A stretch of 64,000 nt of DNA from Oscillospiraceae bacterium (GTDB taxonomy: Bacteria; Bacillota; Clostridia; Oscillospirales; Ruminococcaceae), in contig JAAWDH010000051.1 of assembly GCA_022793675.1 (NCBI GenBank), forward strand, positions 1 to 64,000, written 5' to 3'. Positions within the stretch are counted from its first letter, which is position 1. Every line of letters starts with the position of its first letter. Positions 41,037 through 51,206 of the stretch are shown here, piece by piece. The position numbers and the translations under genes were made by a program. Under the pieces are notes generated by a model that was given only the letters and a program-made list of their open reading frames with translations, made no database searches and had not been told where the DNA came from.

Positions 41037-41433
41037 CTTCTGAAGACTCCCCTTCCTCGCCGACCTTACGGCAGTAAAACCATTTTCCGTCTGCATCAGC
41101 GCAATAAACCTGGCCGACATCATTCATCCGAAACTGCACTGTCCCGCTGCCGAAATTGCAGGTACCGTTCCTCGGCGGCAGCGACTGCTGGTTCCCGACA
41201 GTCTTGGCCTCAATAACCAGCCCCGTAGGCGGCGTCTTGACCTCCTCGTTGGTCAGGACATAAAAATCCCCCTGGTACATCAACACTGGCGGATAGGCTG
41301 CGCTGCTGCTGCCCGTAACGCCGCCGATCACCGACGACACCACCGTCCAAATGGCAGCCGCTACCATTAATATAGCCAAACCTGCGCTGATTAGGCTGAT
41401 GGTTCTCTTTTTCGTAGACTGCTTCAATTTCAT
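41023..41433 (-). CDS. Unknown exported or membrane-anchored small protein
   Basis: This 136-residue protein has an N-terminal hydrophobic segment (TISLISAGLAILMVAAAIWT) after a lysine-rich start, then an extracellular part with two cysteines pairs (NGTCNFGSG, VYCADADGKWFYC) and an acidic tail. I do not recognise the family. It is the first gene after the ribosomal operon terminator and overlaps the YjjG-like gene. Confidence 0.6.
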   Translation of the reverse strand: MKLKQSTKKRTISLISAGLAILMVAAAIWTVVSSVIGGVTGSSSAAYPPVLMYQGDFYVLTNEEVKTPPTGLVIEAKTVGNQQSLPPRNGTCNFGSGTVQFRMNDVGQVYCADADGKWFYCRKVGEEGESSEDASV

Positions 41434-41550
41434 GTTTATCCCTCCGTTTTACCCGCCAAAAGCAAGTCTTCCAACGCTGTACCTTCGCAGCTGTTCCCCT
41501 CAGTTTTATTGGGCTGATTTCCCTCAGGAAAACGCCGTACTCCCTACCCC

Positions 41551-41586
41551 TAAACGAAAAGCCCACCCTGGGAAACCAGGATGGGC
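41551..41586 (-). terminator. Terminator of the ribosomal protein operon
   Basis: GCCCACCCTGG (41561-41571) pairs with CCAGGATGGGC (41576-41586) around a 4-nt loop, with one G-U pair. On the minus strand TTTTCGTTTA follows. It lies 24 bp after the rplQ stop. Confidence 0.85.
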
Positions 41587-41609
41587 CAGCCGACACTTTA
41601 AGCCGGAAG

Positions 41610-41951
41610 TCAGACCAGCTCAATAATCGCCATTTCCGCAGCGTCGCCGCGGCGGGGGCCAATTTTAATGATTCTGGTATAGCCGCCGTTTTTGTCCGCA
41701 TATCTGGGGGCAATTTCATCAAACAGCTTTTTGACAACGGTCTCTATGGTCACATAAGCCAGAGCCTGCCGCTTTGCGTGCAGGGTATTCTCTTTGCCAA
41801 GAGTAATCATTTTCTCAGCCATTGCGCGAACCTCTTTCGCTCTGGTCACAGTGGTCTCGATCTTACCGTTTTCCAGCAGGAAGGTAACCATTGCTCTGAG
41901 CATTGCTTTCCGATGGTCAGAGGCTCTGCCAAGTTTTCTACTACCGGGCAT
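41610..41951 (-). CDS. rplQ: Ribosomal protein L17
   Basis: This 113-residue bacterial L17 has the signature start [20 protein letters not shown] and the [12 protein letters not shown] stretch. L17 is a large-subunit protein near the exit tunnel. It is the last gene of the operon, 25 bp after rpoA, followed by an intrinsic terminator. Length is normal for Firmicutes. Confidence 0.97.
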   Translation of the reverse strand: MPGSRKLGRASDHRKAMLRAMVTFLLENGKIETTVTRAKEVRAMAEKMITLGKENTLHAKRQALAYVTIETVVKKLFDEIAPRYADKNGGYTRIIKIGPRRGDAAEMAIIELV

Positions 41952-41976
41952 CGAAATTCACTCCTTACTTTGAGTT

Positions 41977-42927
41977 TTACTCGTCGTCCGAGGTCAGGCT
42001 GAAACCAAGCGCATCCAGCTTAGCCAACACCTCTTCCAACGACTTTCTTCCGAGGTTTCGGACTTTCATCATCTCTTCCTCGGATTTGCTGATCAAATCT
42101 TCCACCGTATTGATACCAGCGCGCTTCAGACAGTTGAAGGACCGTACAGACAAGTCAAGCTCCTCAATGGTCATCTCCAGGACTTTTTCTTTGCCCTTGT
42201 CGTCCTTTTCGACCATAATGTCACTTACATATACCTCGTCCGACAAATCTACAAACAGATTAAGATGCTCTGTGAGAACCTTGGCTCCAAGGGAAACAGC
42301 CTCCTTGGCCGATATGGTACCGTCTGTCCACACTTCAAGCGTGAGCTTATCGTAGTCGGTAATCTGTCCCACACGGGTATTTTCAACGGTGTAATTCACC
42401 TTTAAAACAGGGGTATAGATGCTGTCAACAGGAATAGCGCCAATAATGTTGGCGATTTTCTGTTTATTGCGTTCACTGGGGACATAGCCCCGGCCTTTAT
42501 CAATAACAATTTCCATGTACAGCTTAGCGCCCGCCCCTAAATACGCGATATGCATACCGGGATCCAGGATCTCCACCTCGGAATCGACCTTGATATCACC
42601 GGCAGTGACCTCGCATTCGCCTTCGGCTTCGATGTGGATGGTTTTGGGAGCGTCGCCATGGATCTTAGCGATCAGGCCTTTCATATTCAGCACAATTTCG
42701 GTAACGTCTTCCTTTACGCCAGGGACTGTGGAAAACTCATGCTGAACGCCGTCAATTTTGATTGATGTCACCGCTACGCCGGGAAGCGAGGAGAGCAGCA
42801 CCCGCCGGAGGCTGTTCCCCAGCGTAGTGCCATAACCGCGTTCGAGGGGTTCCAGGACAAACCTTCCATAGGTTCCGTCGGATTTTATCTCGACCGTTTC
42901 AATGACAGGCTTTTCAATCTCAATCAT
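41977..42927 (-). CDS. rpoA: RNA polymerase alpha subunit
   Basis: This 316-residue alpha subunit has an N-terminal dimerisation domain (about 1-230, with [20 protein letters not shown] then RVLLSSLPG) and a linker. The C-terminal domain (about 245-316) has [16 protein letters not shown] and [12 protein letters not shown], which contacts UP elements and activators. It sits between rpsD and rplQ, as in most Firmicutes. Confidence 0.97.
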   Translation of the reverse strand: MIEIEKPVIETVEIKSDGTYGRFVLEPLERGYGTTLGNSLRRVLLSSLPGVAVTSIKIDGVQHEFSTVPGVKEDVTEIVLNMKGLIAKIHGDAPKTIHIEAEGECEVTAGDIKVDSEVEILDPGMHIAYLGAGAKLYMEIVIDKGRGYVPSERNKQKIANIIGAIPVDSIYTPVLKVNYTVENTRVGQITDYDKLTLEVWTDGTISAKEAVSLGAKVLTEHLNLFVDLSDEVYVSDIMVEKDDKGKEKVLEMTIEELDLSVRSFNCLKRAGINTVEDLISKSEEEMMKVRNLGRKSLEEVLAKLDALGFSLTSDDE

Positions 42928-43011
42928 TCATAACCCTCCCAGGCAGTATTAAATCGTATAGCCGGACGCGAAAGCCTGCGGCCGCCATGCCCATGCTAAA
43001 CCCATCAACCA

Positions 43012-43638
43012 TTATTTGGAGTACAGCTCGACGATCAGGTGCTCCTGGACATCCAGATCCACGTCTTCACGGTTAGGCAGGCGGAGCACTTTGGCGGTAT
43101 AGGTTTCCCTGTTCATCTCCAGCCAGATCGGAACCGGACGGGAACCGCAGGCTTCGTCAATCGCCTTGATCTTTTCGCTCTGGCGGCTGCCTTCGCTCAA
43201 AGTAATCACATCGCCCTCTTTGACAATCAGGGAGGGGATATTCACCTTGCTGCCGTTAAGCTTAAAGTGGTTGTGGCGGACCAGCTGGCGGGCTTCCGCT
43301 CTGGAGTTGGCCATACCCATCCTGTAAACCACGTTGTCCAGGCGGCACTCCAGCAGCCTGAGCAGGTTTTCACCGGTCATGCCGGGCTTTCTTTCAGCAA
43401 TTTCAAAGTAATGGTAGAACTGGCTTTCAAGAACGCCGTAATAACGCTTGGCGGTCTGTTTGGCCCGCAGCTGCATCCCGTATTCAGAAACCTTTTTACG
43501 GTTCTGGCCATGCTGGCCGGGAGCGTACCCTCTCTTGACAAAAGGGCAATGTTCGGAATAGCACTTTGCGCCTTTGAGGAACAGTTTCTGCCCTTCACGA
43601 CGGCACATTCTGCACACTGCACCGGTATATCTTGCCAT
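43012..43638 (-). CDS. rpsD: Ribosomal protein S4, zinc-binding form
   Basis: This 208-residue S4 begins [16 protein letters not shown] and has Cys at positions 9, 12, 26 and 31, the four-cysteine zinc form. The S4 RNA-binding domain ([20 protein letters not shown]) is near residues 100-160. S4 nucleates 16S rRNA assembly and in many bacteria also represses its own operon. Confidence 0.97.
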   Translation of the reverse strand: MARYTGAVCRMCRREGQKLFLKGAKCYSEHCPFVKRGYAPGQHGQNRKKVSEYGMQLRAKQTAKRYYGVLESQFYHYFEIAERKPGMTGENLLRLLECRLDNVVYRMGMANSRAEARQLVRHNHFKLNGSKVNIPSLIVKEGDVITLSEGSRQSEKIKAIDEACGSRPVPIWLEMNRETYTAKVLRLPNREDVDLDVQEHLIVELYSK

Positions 43639-43658
43639 TTTGATTACACCTCCTGTAA

Positions 43659-44060
43659 CTATACCCGTCTTCTTTTCGGGGGACGGCAGCCGTTGTGGGG
43701 AATGGGGGTCACGTCTTTGATCATCCGAACCTCCAGCCCTGCGGTCTGCAGTGCTCTGATCGCAGCCTCACGCCCGGAACCGGGGCCTTTAACATAAACC
43801 TCAACGGTTTTCAGGCCATGCTCCATAGCCGCCTTGGCAGCAGTCTCTGCAGCAGTCTGTGCTGCAAAGGGGGTGGACTTTTTAGAACCCTTAAAGCCCA
43901 TCTCGCCGGCGCTGGCCCAGGAAATCGCATTGCCCTGGGTATCGGTGATGGTGACGATGGTATTGTTGAAGGTGGACTGGATATGCACGGCACCACGCTC
44001 GATGTTTTTCCGTTCGCGGCGTCTGCGAACATTGGTCTTCTTAGCAGCAACCTTTGCCAT
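43659..44060 (-). CDS. rpsK: Ribosomal protein S11
   Basis: This 133-residue S11 has [33 protein letters not shown] sequence and the C-terminal signature [16 protein letters not shown]. It lies on the small-subunit platform. It is located between rpsM and rpsD in the alpha segment of the operon, with a normal start at ATG 44060. Confidence 0.97.
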   Translation of the reverse strand: MAKVAAKKTNVRRRRERKNIERGAVHIQSTFNNTIVTITDTQGNAISWASAGEMGFKGSKKSTPFAAQTAAETAAKAAMEHGLKTVEVYVKGPGSGREAAIRALQTAGLEVRMIKDVTPIPHNGCRPPKRRRV

Positions 44061-44081
44061 GTTTCAGTATCCCTCCCTGGG

Positions 44082-44450
44082 TTATTTCTTCTTGTTGGCG
44101 ATGGTCTTCTTCGGCCCTTTCCTAGTACGGGCATTGGTCTTGGTTCGCTGCCCTCTGACAGGCAGGCCCTTCCGATGCCGGACACCGCGGTAGCAGCCGA
44201 TCTCGACCAGTCTTTTGATGTTGAGCGCCACATTCCTTCTCAGGTCGCCCTCAACCTCGTAGTTCTTGTCGATATATTCACGAAGCTTGGTGGCGTCGTC
44301 CTCGGTCAGGTCCTTGACTCTGATGTCGGGATCGATGCCGGTAGCAGCGAGGATATCGTTCGCGGATTTGCGGCCAATACCATAGATGTAGGTCAGGCCG
44401 ATTTCGATTCGCTTTTCTCTGGGTAAATCAACACCAGCGATACGAGCCAT
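44082..44450 (-). CDS. rpsM: Ribosomal protein S13
   Basis: This 122-residue S13 starts [20 protein letters not shown] and ends with [18 protein letters not shown]. The start at 44450 is set by GAGGTGCAAG upstream; the frame extends 36 nt further without a site. S13 contacts the large subunit and P-site tRNA in the small-subunit head. Confidence 0.96.
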   Translation of the reverse strand: MARIAGVDLPREKRIEIGLTYIYGIGRKSANDILAATGIDPDIRVKDLTEDDATKLREYIDKNYEVEGDLRRNVALNIKRLVEIGCYRGVRHRKGLPVRGQRTKTNARTRKGPKKTIANKKK

Positions 44451-44534
44451 TAACTTGCACCTCCAAATGCGGAACCCCGTCCGCAATCTTCAAAAGTTTA
44501 TTGTCTCTTCTTTTCACGGAAAAGATCCGCAAAA

Positions 44535-44648
44535 TCAACCCTGGCGCTGCTTGTGCTTGGGGTTGTCGCAAATGATCATCACTTTGCCTTTGCGCTTGAT
44601 AACCTTGCACTTTTCGCACATGGGTTTTACTGAAGGCCTTACTTTCAT
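44535..44648 (-). CDS. rpmJ: Ribosomal protein L36
   Basis: This 37-residue protein reads [20 protein letters not shown] and ends NPKHKQRQG, with the C-x2-C-x12-C-x4-H zinc ligands of the zinc form of L36. AAGGAGGT precedes ATG 44648. It sits between infA and rpsM, the standard Firmicutes order, and is read directly from the sequence since it is very short. Confidence 0.95.
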   Translation of the reverse strand: MKVRPSVKPMCEKCKVIKRKGKVMIICDNPKHKQRQG

Positions 44649-44669
44649 TGTAAAATTACCTCCTTAATC

Positions 44670-44891
44670 TTACTTAGAGCGCCAGGTAATGCGCCCCTTG
44701 GTCGGATCGTACGGCGACATTTCGACCGTTACCTTATCCCCGGGGAGGATGCGGATGAAGTTCATCCGAAGCTTTCCGGAAATATGGGCTTCAATGATAT
44801 GCCCGTTGGGAAGCTGCACCTTAAAATGGGCATTGGGCAGCGAGTCGACGACGACTGCGCCCTCAAACTCGATCACATCATCTTTTGCCAA
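44670..44891 (-). CDS. infA: Translation initiation factor IF-1
   Basis: This 73-residue IF-1 ([40 protein letters not shown]) has a single OB fold. The start is a TTG at 44891 after GAGGGGGGA, inside the end of the KOW-domain gene (19-bp overlap). Use of TTG for an essential factor fits the many TTG starts in this genome. Confidence 0.96.
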   Translation of the reverse strand: MAKDDVIEFEGAVVVDSLPNAHFKVQLPNGHIIEAHISGKLRMNFIRILPGDKVTVEMSPYDPTKGRITWRSK

Positions 44892-45163
44892 GAGAATCCC
44901 CCCTCTGCAAGGCCGCGTCCATCCGGGCCGAAATTCAGCGGCCAGAGCGCCGCCCTGAGCTTCCTGTCAGTGGTTATATTTTCCATCTCCAGCACCGCGC
45001 CCGTTGGGGAAAGGTGCTTTGGATTTTTTTTCTTGGGTTTTTCTAGTAATCTTGACCGGCCGTTCGCAATATATACAAAACCGCCGCCAATTTTTACCAC
45101 TACAAAAAAACCCTTGTCGTGGCCGTTCCTATTCCTGACCACCATGCCGACTGTCAGTCCCAT
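44873..45163 (-). CDS. KOW-domain RNA-binding protein (L14e-like)
   Basis: This 96-residue protein starts [20 protein letters not shown] and continues [20 protein letters not shown], with a KOW motif as in eukaryotic/archaeal L14e. A gene of this type is found between map and infA in many Clostridia and is thought to bind RNA or the ribosome; its function is not established. It is co-translated with infA. Confidence 0.8.
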   Translation of the reverse strand: MGLTVGMVVRNRNGHDKGFFVVVKIGGGFVYIANGRSRLLEKPKKKNPKHLSPTGAVLEMENITTDRKLRAALWPLNFGPDGRGLAEGGFSWQKMM

Positions 45164-45169
45164 ACGCCG

Positions 45170-45922
45170 CTAACCCCGTTTAGTCAGGATCTGCGGCCCG
45201 TTGGAGGTGATGGCGATGGTGTGCTCAAAGTGCGCGGCAGCTTTGCCGGAAGCGGTCTTGGTGGTCCAGCCGTCGGGCAGCGTCTTTACGCCGTCGCCTT
45301 TCAGGGTAATCATCGGCTCGATGGCGATAGTCATCCCTTCTGCCAGCCGCGGGCCGTGGCCTGCTTTGCCGAAGTTAGGGACTTCTGGGTCCTCATGGAG
45401 CGCCCGGCCTACGCCGTGGCCGACAAATTTCCTGACGATGCCATAGCCGAACTGGCTGACATGAGCTTCCACAGCATGGGAAATATCGCCAATCCGGTTA
45501 CCTGCAACAGCCTGTTCAATGGCTTTATAAAGGGCAGCCTGGGTCTCCCTAAGCAGCTGCTCGTTTTCCGCGGAGATTTTCCCCACCGCAAAGGTATAGG
45601 CGTTATCCCCATGGAACCCGTCACAGTAGGCCCCTACGTCCACGCTGACAATATCCCCTTCTTGTAACCGGTAAGAGCCGGGGATCCCGTGAATCACCAC
45701 ATCGTTGACCGATATGCAGGCTGAAGCCGGGAAACCGTAAAGCCCTAAGAAAGAAGGCTTGGCGCCGCAGCGAACAATATAATCGTGGATTGCCTTATCG
45801 ATAGCCTTGGTGGTGATCCCTGGCCGGATAACCTCTTCCGCCACATTCAGCGCGTCGGCAGAAATTTTGCAGGACTTCAGCATTGCTTGCATTTCCGACT
45901 GGTTCTTCAAAACGATTGGCAT
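45170..45922 (-). CDS. map: Methionine aminopeptidase, type I
   Basis: This 250-residue enzyme removes the initiator methionine. Metal ligands and catalytic motifs are present: VVIHGIP (His), SVDVGAYCDGFHGD (two Asp), FVGHGVGRALHEDP (His), AIEPMIT (Glu) and HFEHTI with a later Glu-type ligand region. The N-terminal SH3-like extension is absent, as usual for the short type Ia form. It follows adk by 5 bp. Confidence 0.95.
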   Translation of the reverse strand: MPIVLKNQSEMQAMLKSCKISADALNVAEEVIRPGITTKAIDKAIHDYIVRCGAKPSFLGLYGFPASACISVNDVVIHGIPGSYRLQEGDIVSVDVGAYCDGFHGDNAYTFAVGKISAENEQLLRETQAALYKAIEQAVAGNRIGDISHAVEAHVSQFGYGIVRKFVGHGVGRALHEDPEVPNFGKAGHGPRLAEGMTIAIEPMITLKGDGVKTLPDGWTTKTASGKAAAHFEHTIAITSNGPQILTKRG

Positions 45923-45927
45923 GGGCC

Positions 45928-46560
45928 TTACCTTCCCAACGCCTTGAGCACCAGCGCGGTCGTCTCAGACACCTCGTCTTGGCCTTCCACAATGGCCAGC
46001 TTGCCGGTTTTCTGGTAATAGCCTTTGAGCGGCTCTGTCTGGGCGTGATAGACCTCCAGCCGTTCCTTTACAGTGTCGGGATGGTCGTCTTTGCGCTGGA
46101 CGGTTTTGCCGCCGCATTTGTCGCAGACGCCTTCCTCTTTAGAAGGTTTGAATTCCAGATGATAGGAAGCGCCGCAGCTCTCGCAGACTCGCCTGCCAGA
46201 CATCCGCTTGGTAATGGCCTCGTCGGAAACCTCTAGGTCGATGACCTTGTCAATTACGATGCCCATCCGGTCCAGGGCTTCAGCCTGCGGGACCGTCCGG
46301 GGGAAGCCGTCCAGGATAAACCCAGCCTTGCAGTCGTCCTTGGCCAGCCGCTCCTTCAGGATGCCGATAACCAGCTCGTCAGGAACCAGCTTGCCGCCGT
46401 CCATATAAGCCTTGGCCTCCATCCCCAGCGCGGTGCCGTTTTTAACAGCCTCCCTGAGGATATTGCCCGTAGAAATTGCCGGGATGTTCAAGGTACTGCA
46501 AATCACTTCAGCCTGGGTACCTTTGCCTGCGCCAGGAGCGCCCAATAAAATCAGCTTCAT
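45928..46560 (-). CDS. adk: Adenylate kinase
   Basis: This 210-residue kinase interconverts AMP, ADP and ATP. It has the P-loop GAPGAGKGTQ at the N-terminus, the AMP-binding FILDGFPRT segment and a LID domain with a four-cysteine zinc site (CESC and CDKC), typical of Gram-positive enzymes. It lies between secY and map, the common Firmicutes order. Confidence 0.97.
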   Translation of the reverse strand: MKLILLGAPGAGKGTQAEVICSTLNIPAISTGNILREAVKNGTALGMEAKAYMDGGKLVPDELVIGILKERLAKDDCKAGFILDGFPRTVPQAEALDRMGIVIDKVIDLEVSDEAITKRMSGRRVCESCGASYHLEFKPSKEEGVCDKCGGKTVQRKDDHPDTVKERLEVYHAQTEPLKGYYQKTGKLAIVEGQDEVSETTALVLKALGR

Positions 46561-46608
46561 ACAAATCCCTACCTTTTTTCAAACCGAATCCGAACTTGTT
46601 TCCGCGGC

Positions 46609-47904
46609 TTATTCCAAGAAGCCCTTGTGATGGCGCATCGTCAGCTGGGATTCCAGCGTGCGCATCGTTTCCAGCGCAACGCCGACGATAATCAGGATTG
46701 ACGTACCGCCCAGCGAAACATTGGCCCTAGTCAGCGCCGAGAAGATAATCGGGAACACCGCGATCAGCCCTAGGAACAAAGCGCCCAACAGCGTGATCTT
46801 GGAAATGACCTTCGTCAGGAAATCCACCGTGGGCTTGCCGGGCCGGATGCCCGGGATCGCGCCGTTATTTTTACGCAGCCCGTTGGCAATCTCCAGCGGA
46901 TTATACTGGACCGCCGTATAGAAGTAGTTGAACCCGATGATCAGCAGGAAGTAAAGGATGCCGTAGAAGGGATTGTCATACTTGAACAGGTTGAAGAACC
47001 CTTCCCAGAAACCGCCTTCTTTGACCTGGATATAGGTACCGATCATGTTGGGGAGCTGCATAAACGACATTGCGAAGATGATTGGCATAACGCCGGTCAT
47101 ATTGACTTTGATTGGAATATGGGTGTTCTGGCCGCCGTACATTTTCCGTCCAACGACCCGCTTTGCATAGGAAACCGGGACGCGCCGCTCGGCATTGGTC
47201 ATAAAGACAATGAAGGCGATCATAGCAGCAAAAATCGCGACAATAGCAGGAACCAGGAAGTAATATTTCGATTCGCTGCTGCCCATCTGCCACCAGGCAA
47301 CCAGCATCCGGAAAGCCGCCGGGCCCCGTGAAAGGATACCCGCGAACAGGATGATGGAAATGCCGTTGCCGATGCCCTTTTCGGTAATCTGATCGCCCAG
47401 CCAGACGACCACGCAGGTGCCGGCTACAAAAGAGGCTATAATGACAATAGCGGAGAAGATCCCCTCAAACCCAGAGCGGTACTCCAAAACGCCGGCTGTG
47501 TTGCGCAGCATGAAGTAGAAACCAACAGCCTGCACCAGCGCCAGCCCCAGCGTCGTATAACGGGTGATAGCCTGCAGCTTTTTGCGGCTCTCGCCGCCCT
47601 CTTTCGCCAGACGTTCCAGCGGCTCGATCGCAATTGTCAGCAGCTGGATAATAATCGAAGCGTTGATATAAGGGGTGATAGACATTGAGAAGATGGTCGC
47701 GTTTTCCAAAGCGCCGCCGGTCATAATATTGAGATAGCTTAAAAAGTCGGCGCCGTTGCTGACCATATCCCGCAGCGCCGTCGGGTTCAAAAAGGGGACG
47801 GTCAGCGCGGAACCAAGCCTGTAAAGTACCAAGATGATGATAGTGTAAACGATCCTTTTTTTCAGATCTTCCTGTTTGAAAACATTCTTCCAGGTTTCAA
47901 ACAC
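46609..47904 (-). CDS. secY: Protein translocase subunit SecY
   Basis: This 431-residue channel protein has ten predicted membrane helices. Family motifs include LALVQAVGFYFMLRNTAGVL, LGDQITEKGIGNGISIILFA, NPLEIANGLRKNNGAIPGIR and RPGKPTVDFL. It forms the membrane pore for secreted proteins with SecE and SecG. The start is a GTG at 47904 that directly follows the rplO stop, with GAGGTGATG upstream. Confidence 0.97.
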   Translation of the reverse strand: MFETWKNVFKQEDLKKRIVYTIIILVLYRLGSALTVPFLNPTALRDMVSNGADFLSYLNIMTGGALENATIFSMSITPYINASIIIQLLTIAIEPLERLAKEGGESRKKLQAITRYTTLGLALVQAVGFYFMLRNTAGVLEYRSGFEGIFSAIVIIASFVAGTCVVVWLGDQITEKGIGNGISIILFAGILSRGPAAFRMLVAWWQMGSSESKYYFLVPAIVAIFAAMIAFIVFMTNAERRVPVSYAKRVVGRKMYGGQNTHIPIKVNMTGVMPIIFAMSFMQLPNMIGTYIQVKEGGFWEGFFNLFKYDNPFYGILYFLLIIGFNYFYTAVQYNPLEIANGLRKNNGAIPGIRPGKPTVDFLTKVISKITLLGALFLGLIAVFPIIFSALTRANVSLGGTSILIIVGVALETMRTLESQLTMRHHKGFLE

Positions 47905-48351
47905 TTACATCACCTCGGCCTTTCCTCCTGCTGCTTCGATCTTCGCCGTAGCAGATTTGGAGAAAGCAGCCGCTTTGACGGTAAATTTCTTGGAAAGCTC
48001 GCCGTCGCCCAAAACTTTGACGCCGTCGTACTGTTTTTTCACCAGCCCAGCCGCAGTCATCGCCGCGACATCAATTACTGCGCCGTCTTCAAACCTGCTC
48101 TCCAGATCGGACAGGTTGACAATCGCATACCGGGTCGCAAAATTGAAGTTGTTGAAACCTCTCTTAGGCAGACGACGGTAGAGGGGCATCTGGCCGCCTT
48201 CAAAGCCGGGGCGCACGCCGCCGCCGGAACGGGCATTCTGGCCTTTATGGCCTTTGCCTGCAGTCTTGCCGTTGCCGGAGCCATGGCCTCTGCCAACGCG
48301 GAAATGCTCTTTGGAAGAGCCGGGGGCCGGCGCTAATTCATGCAGTTTCAT
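47905..48351 (-). CDS. rplO: Ribosomal protein L15
   Basis: This 148-residue L15 begins [20 protein letters not shown] with the glycine- and arginine-rich extension ([20 protein letters not shown]) that threads into 23S rRNA. It includes [20 protein letters not shown]. It lies between rpmD and secY, as expected. Confidence 0.97.
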   Translation of the reverse strand: MKLHELAPAPGSSKEHFRVGRGHGSGNGKTAGKGHKGQNARSGGGVRPGFEGGQMPLYRRLPKRGFNNFNFATRYAIVNLSDLESRFEDGAVIDVAAMTAAGLVKKQYDGVKVLGDGELSKKFTVKAAAFSKSATAKIEAAGGKAEVM

Positions 48352-48370
48352 GGGTATCGCACCTCCTTGA

Positions 48371-48550
48371 TTAGTTCTCAGTAACCTCGACGAGGTGAGA
48401 AATTTTAAACACCTTGCCTTTGGTAGCGGCGTTGTCGGGCTGAACCGAGACGTCGCCGACCTTTCTCAAGCCAAGAGAAGCGGCAATGGCAATCTGGTCC
48501 TTTTTCTTTCCGGCCAGACCCTTAACGAGTTTCACATTCAGGTTTGCCAT
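48371..48550 (-). CDS. rpmD: Ribosomal protein L30
   Basis: This 59-residue L30 reads [20 protein letters not shown] and continues [20 protein letters not shown]. The single-domain bacterial form binds 23S rRNA. ATG 48550 follows AGGAGAGTC. Position between rpsE and rplO is canonical. Confidence 0.95.
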   Translation of the reverse strand: MANLNVKLVKGLAGKKKDQIAIAASLGLRKVGDVSVQPDNAATKGKVFKISHLVEVTEN

Positions 48551-48564
48551 AATGACTCTCCTCC

Positions 48565-49071
48565 TTACCCTAAAATTTCCTGGACGGTCTTACCTCTGAT
48601 TGCAGCCACGTCGCTGGCGTTGCGCAGCGCCTGCAGGCCGTTGAAGGTCGCCCGGACGACGTTGCAGGGGTTGTTGGAGCGCAGCGCCTTGGTGCGGATG
48701 TCCTTGATACCGGCAGTCTCAACCACCGCGCGGACAGGGCCGCCGGCGATAACGCCTGTGCCTTCGGGGGCGGGCTTCAAAAGCACCTTGCCTGCGCCGA
48801 AGATCCCGACCACTTCGTGGGGGATGGTGGTGCCCTTCAGGGCGATCTGGATCATATTCTTCTTGGCGTCCTCGATCCCCTTGCGGATTGCATCGGGAAC
48901 TTCGCCGGACTTGCCAAGGCCGAAGCCGATTTTGCCGTTGCCATCGCCAACAACCACCAGAGCTGCGAACTTGAAGATACGGCCGCCCTTTACGGTTTTG
49001 GATACGCGGTTGATCGCTACGACTCTTTCCTGCAGCTCCTGTTCGGGCCTGCTATTTTCTACTCTAGCCAA
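48565..49071 (-). CDS. rpsE: Ribosomal protein S5
   Basis: This 168-residue S5 includes the double-stranded RNA-binding-like N-terminal domain ([40 protein letters not shown]) and the C-terminal [19 protein letters not shown]. The start is a TTG at 49071 after GGAGGTATTGG; an upstream ATG at 49167 lies inside rplR and is unlikely. S5 contributes to decoding fidelity. Confidence 0.95.
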   Translation of the reverse strand: MARVENSRPEQELQERVVAINRVSKTVKGGRIFKFAALVVVGDGNGKIGFGLGKSGEVPDAIRKGIEDAKKNMIQIALKGTTIPHEVVGIFGAGKVLLKPAPEGTGVIAGGPVRAVVETAGIKDIRTKALRSNNPCNVVRATFNGLQALRNASDVAAIRGKTVQEILG

Positions 49072-49087
49072 ACCAATACCTCCTCCG

Positions 49088-49447
49088 TTAGAACTTGAGG
49101 CCGCTCTCGCGGGCCCCGGCAGCCAATTCTGCCACTCTGCCGTGATAAATGTAACCGCCGCGGTCAAAGACCACTTCGGTAATCCCTTTTTCTGCGGCGC
49201 GCTGGGCGATCATCTGGCCGACCTTGAAAGCGCCCTGCTTGTTGCCGCCGTTGGCATCAAAACCCTTTTCCGTAGAAGATGCGGCGGCGATAGTCACGCC
49301 ATGGACATCGTCAATCAGCTGGGCGTAGATGTGTTTCGCGGAGCGAAATACGTTCAGGCGAGGACGTTCAGCAGTACCGGCGATTTTACGGCGGACTCTG
49401 GCGTGCCTCTTTAAACGAGCCTTATTGCTGTCAGGCTTGTTAATCAT
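49088..49447 (-). CDS. rplR: Ribosomal protein L18
   Basis: This 119-residue L18 has [36 protein letters not shown] and the C-terminal [20 protein letters not shown]. It binds 5S rRNA with L5. ATG 49447 is preferred because AAGGAGTGAC is well spaced; GTG 49456 overlaps that site. Confidence 0.96.
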   Translation of the reverse strand: MINKPDSNKARLKRHARVRRKIAGTAERPRLNVFRSAKHIYAQLIDDVHGVTIAAASSTEKGFDANGGNKQGAFKVGQMIAQRAAEKGITEVVFDRGGYIYHGRVAELAAGARESGLKF

Positions 49448-49461
49448 TCTTGTCACTCCTT

Positions 49462-50004
49462 TTATTTCTTCTTACCAGTTTTACCTTCTTTACGTGTGAT
49501 GTGCTCTTCCACGTACTTGATGCCCTTGCCCTTATAGGGTTCGGGAGGACGCTTCTCACGGACGTTCGCCGCAAACTGGCCTACCTGCTGCTTGTCAGGA
49601 CCGGAGATGACAATTTTATTGGGGGCAGGAACCTCAATCGTAATGCCGGGGATTTCGCTGACAATCACCTGGTGGGAATAGCCCAGCGTCATCACCAGGT
49701 CGCTCCCCTGCTTTGCGGCACGGTAACCGACGCCGTTGACTTCCAGCTCTCTTTTAAAGCCTTCCGTAACGCCGACGACCATATTGTTGACCAGCGCCCT
49801 TGTCAGGCCGTGCAGCGCGCGGTGCGCCTTATCGTCGCTGGGGCGGGTCACGATGATCTGGCTGCCCTCCATGACGACGGTGATGTCACGGTGGATCTCT
49901 CTCTCCAGCGTTCCCTTGGGGCCCTTCACAGTAATATGGCTGCCGTCGATTTTGACCTCGACGCCGGAGGGAACATCAATAGGTTTTCTTCCGATACGGG
50001 ACAT
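49462..50004 (-). CDS. rplF: Ribosomal protein L6
   Basis: This 180-residue L6 has two similar domains. It starts [20 protein letters not shown] and has the C-terminal signature [24 protein letters not shown] ([15 protein letters not shown] here). It lies near the sarcin-ricin loop, where translation factors bind. Its length is normal. Confidence 0.97.
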   Translation of the reverse strand: MSRIGRKPIDVPSGVEVKIDGSHITVKGPKGTLEREIHRDITVVMEGSQIIVTRPSDDKAHRALHGLTRALVNNMVVGVTEGFKRELEVNGVGYRAAKQGSDLVMTLGYSHQVIVSEIPGITIEVPAPNKIVISGPDKQQVGQFAANVREKRPPEPYKGKGIKYVEEHITRKEGKTGKKK

Positions 50005-50018
50005 TGCTGTTTACCTCC

Positions 50019-50417
50019 TTACCATACAAATGCAAGGACTTCGCCGCCCACTTTTGCCTTGCGTGCGGCCTTGTCGGTCATCACGCCTTTAGAAGTGGAG
50101 ACAATCGCGATGCCTAAGCCCTTCATGACCCTAGGCATATCCTCGCAGTTGGAATAGATCCGCAGGCCAGGCTTGCTGACTCTGCGAAGGCCGGTAATGA
50201 CCGGCGATTTATTTTCACCGTACTTCAGTGTCATACGGATCATGCCCTGTTTTCCGTCGTCAATCACCTGAAAGTTCTTGACAAAGCCCTCATCCACTAG
50301 AATCTGGGCGATTGCCTTTTTCATATTGGATGCGGGAATATCCACCGTCTCGTGCTTGGCTGAGCTCGCATTGCGGATGCGGGTCAGCATATCTGCGATG
50401 GTATCGGTGATTTGCAT
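50019..50417 (-). CDS. rpsH: Ribosomal protein S8
   Basis: This 132-residue S8 has [20 protein letters not shown] at the N-terminus and the C-terminal [20 protein letters not shown]. It binds helix 21 of 16S rRNA and in several bacteria represses the spc operon. It follows the zinc-type S14 gene. Confidence 0.97.
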   Translation of the reverse strand: MQITDTIADMLTRIRNASSAKHETVDIPASNMKKAIAQILVDEGFVKNFQVIDDGKQGMIRMTLKYGENKSPVITGLRRVSKPGLRIYSNCEDMPRVMKGLGIAIVSTSKGVMTDKAARKAKVGGEVLAFVW

Positions 50418-50440
50418 ACCGTGAACCTCCTTTACTCAGT

Positions 50441-50626
50441 TTACCAGCTGGCCTTCTTCACGCCGGGGATCTGGCCTTTATAAGCCAGCTCTCTGAAGCA
50501 GATACGGCAGATGCCATATTTCCTCAGATAGGCGTGGGGACGTCCGCAGATTTTGCATCTGTTGTAGGCCCGGGTGGAAAACTTAGGCTCTCTCTGCTGT
50601 TTGATTTTCATCGAAGTTTTAGCCAT
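50441..50626 (-). CDS. rpsN: Ribosomal protein S14, zinc type (type Z)
   Basis: This 61-residue S14 is the short zinc form with CKICGRP and CRICFREL, giving C-x2-C-x12-14-C-x2-C. It is typical of Gram-positive spc operons. It lies between rplE and rpsH, with a normal ATG start at 50626. Confidence 0.96.
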   Translation of the reverse strand: MAKTSMKIKQQREPKFSTRAYNRCKICGRPHAYLRKYGICRICFRELAYKGQIPGVKKASW

Positions 50627-50650
50627 TTTTAATTCTTTTCCTCCCTTTCT

Positions 50651-51190
50651 TTATTTGGCGAACGGAGCGCCCATCAGGCTTAAAAGCTCACGCGCTTCCT
50701 CATCGGTCTGCGCAGTGGTGATAAAGCTGATGTCCATGCCGCGGATCTTATCAATCTTATCATATTCAATTTCAGGGAAAATCAGCTGTTCCTTCAGGCC
50801 CAGGGTATAGTTGCCGCGGCCGTCGAAGGAGTTGGGGTTAACGCCCCTGAAGTCCCTTACGCGGGGCAGTGCGATATTGAAAAAGCGGTCGATGAAGTCA
50901 TACATCCGGTCGGCGCGCAGGGTCACCTTAGCGCCGATGATCATGCCCTCGCGCAGCTTGAAGTTGGCGATGGATTTCTTCGCCTTGCAGGTGATGGGCT
51001 TTTGTCCGGTGATAGCCGCGAGGTCCTTTAGAACCGCGTCCATAACCTTGGCGTTTTCCCGTGCTTCGCCGCAGCCTACGTTGATGACGACCTTTTCAAT
51101 CTTCGGAATCTGCATGACGCTGCTGTAGCCGAACTTTTTCATCATAGCTGGGGCTACATCAGTCCTATAATATTCTCTCAGACGAGCCAT
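50651..51190 (-). CDS. rplE: Ribosomal protein L5
   Basis: This 179-residue L5 starts [20 protein letters not shown] at 51190 and includes [16 protein letters not shown] and [21 protein letters not shown]5 binds 5S rRNA in the central protuberance. The frame continues upstream through rplX in another reading frame; that part is not L5. Confidence 0.96.
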   Translation of the reverse strand: MARLREYYRTDVAPAMMKKFGYSSVMQIPKIEKVVINVGCGEARENAKVMDAVLKDLAAITGQKPITCKAKKSIANFKLREGMIIGAKVTLRADRMYDFIDRFFNIALPRVRDFRGVNPNSFDGRGNYTLGLKEQLIFPEIEYDKIDKIRGMDISFITTAQTDEEARELLSLMGAPFAK

Positions 51191-51206
51191 GTCTTTTTCC
51201 TCCATT

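Noticed and set aside
43039..43797. Long plus-strand frames opposite ribosomal protein genes
   Set aside because: They are typical antisense shadows of highly biased codon use; every one overlaps a certain ribosomal protein gene.
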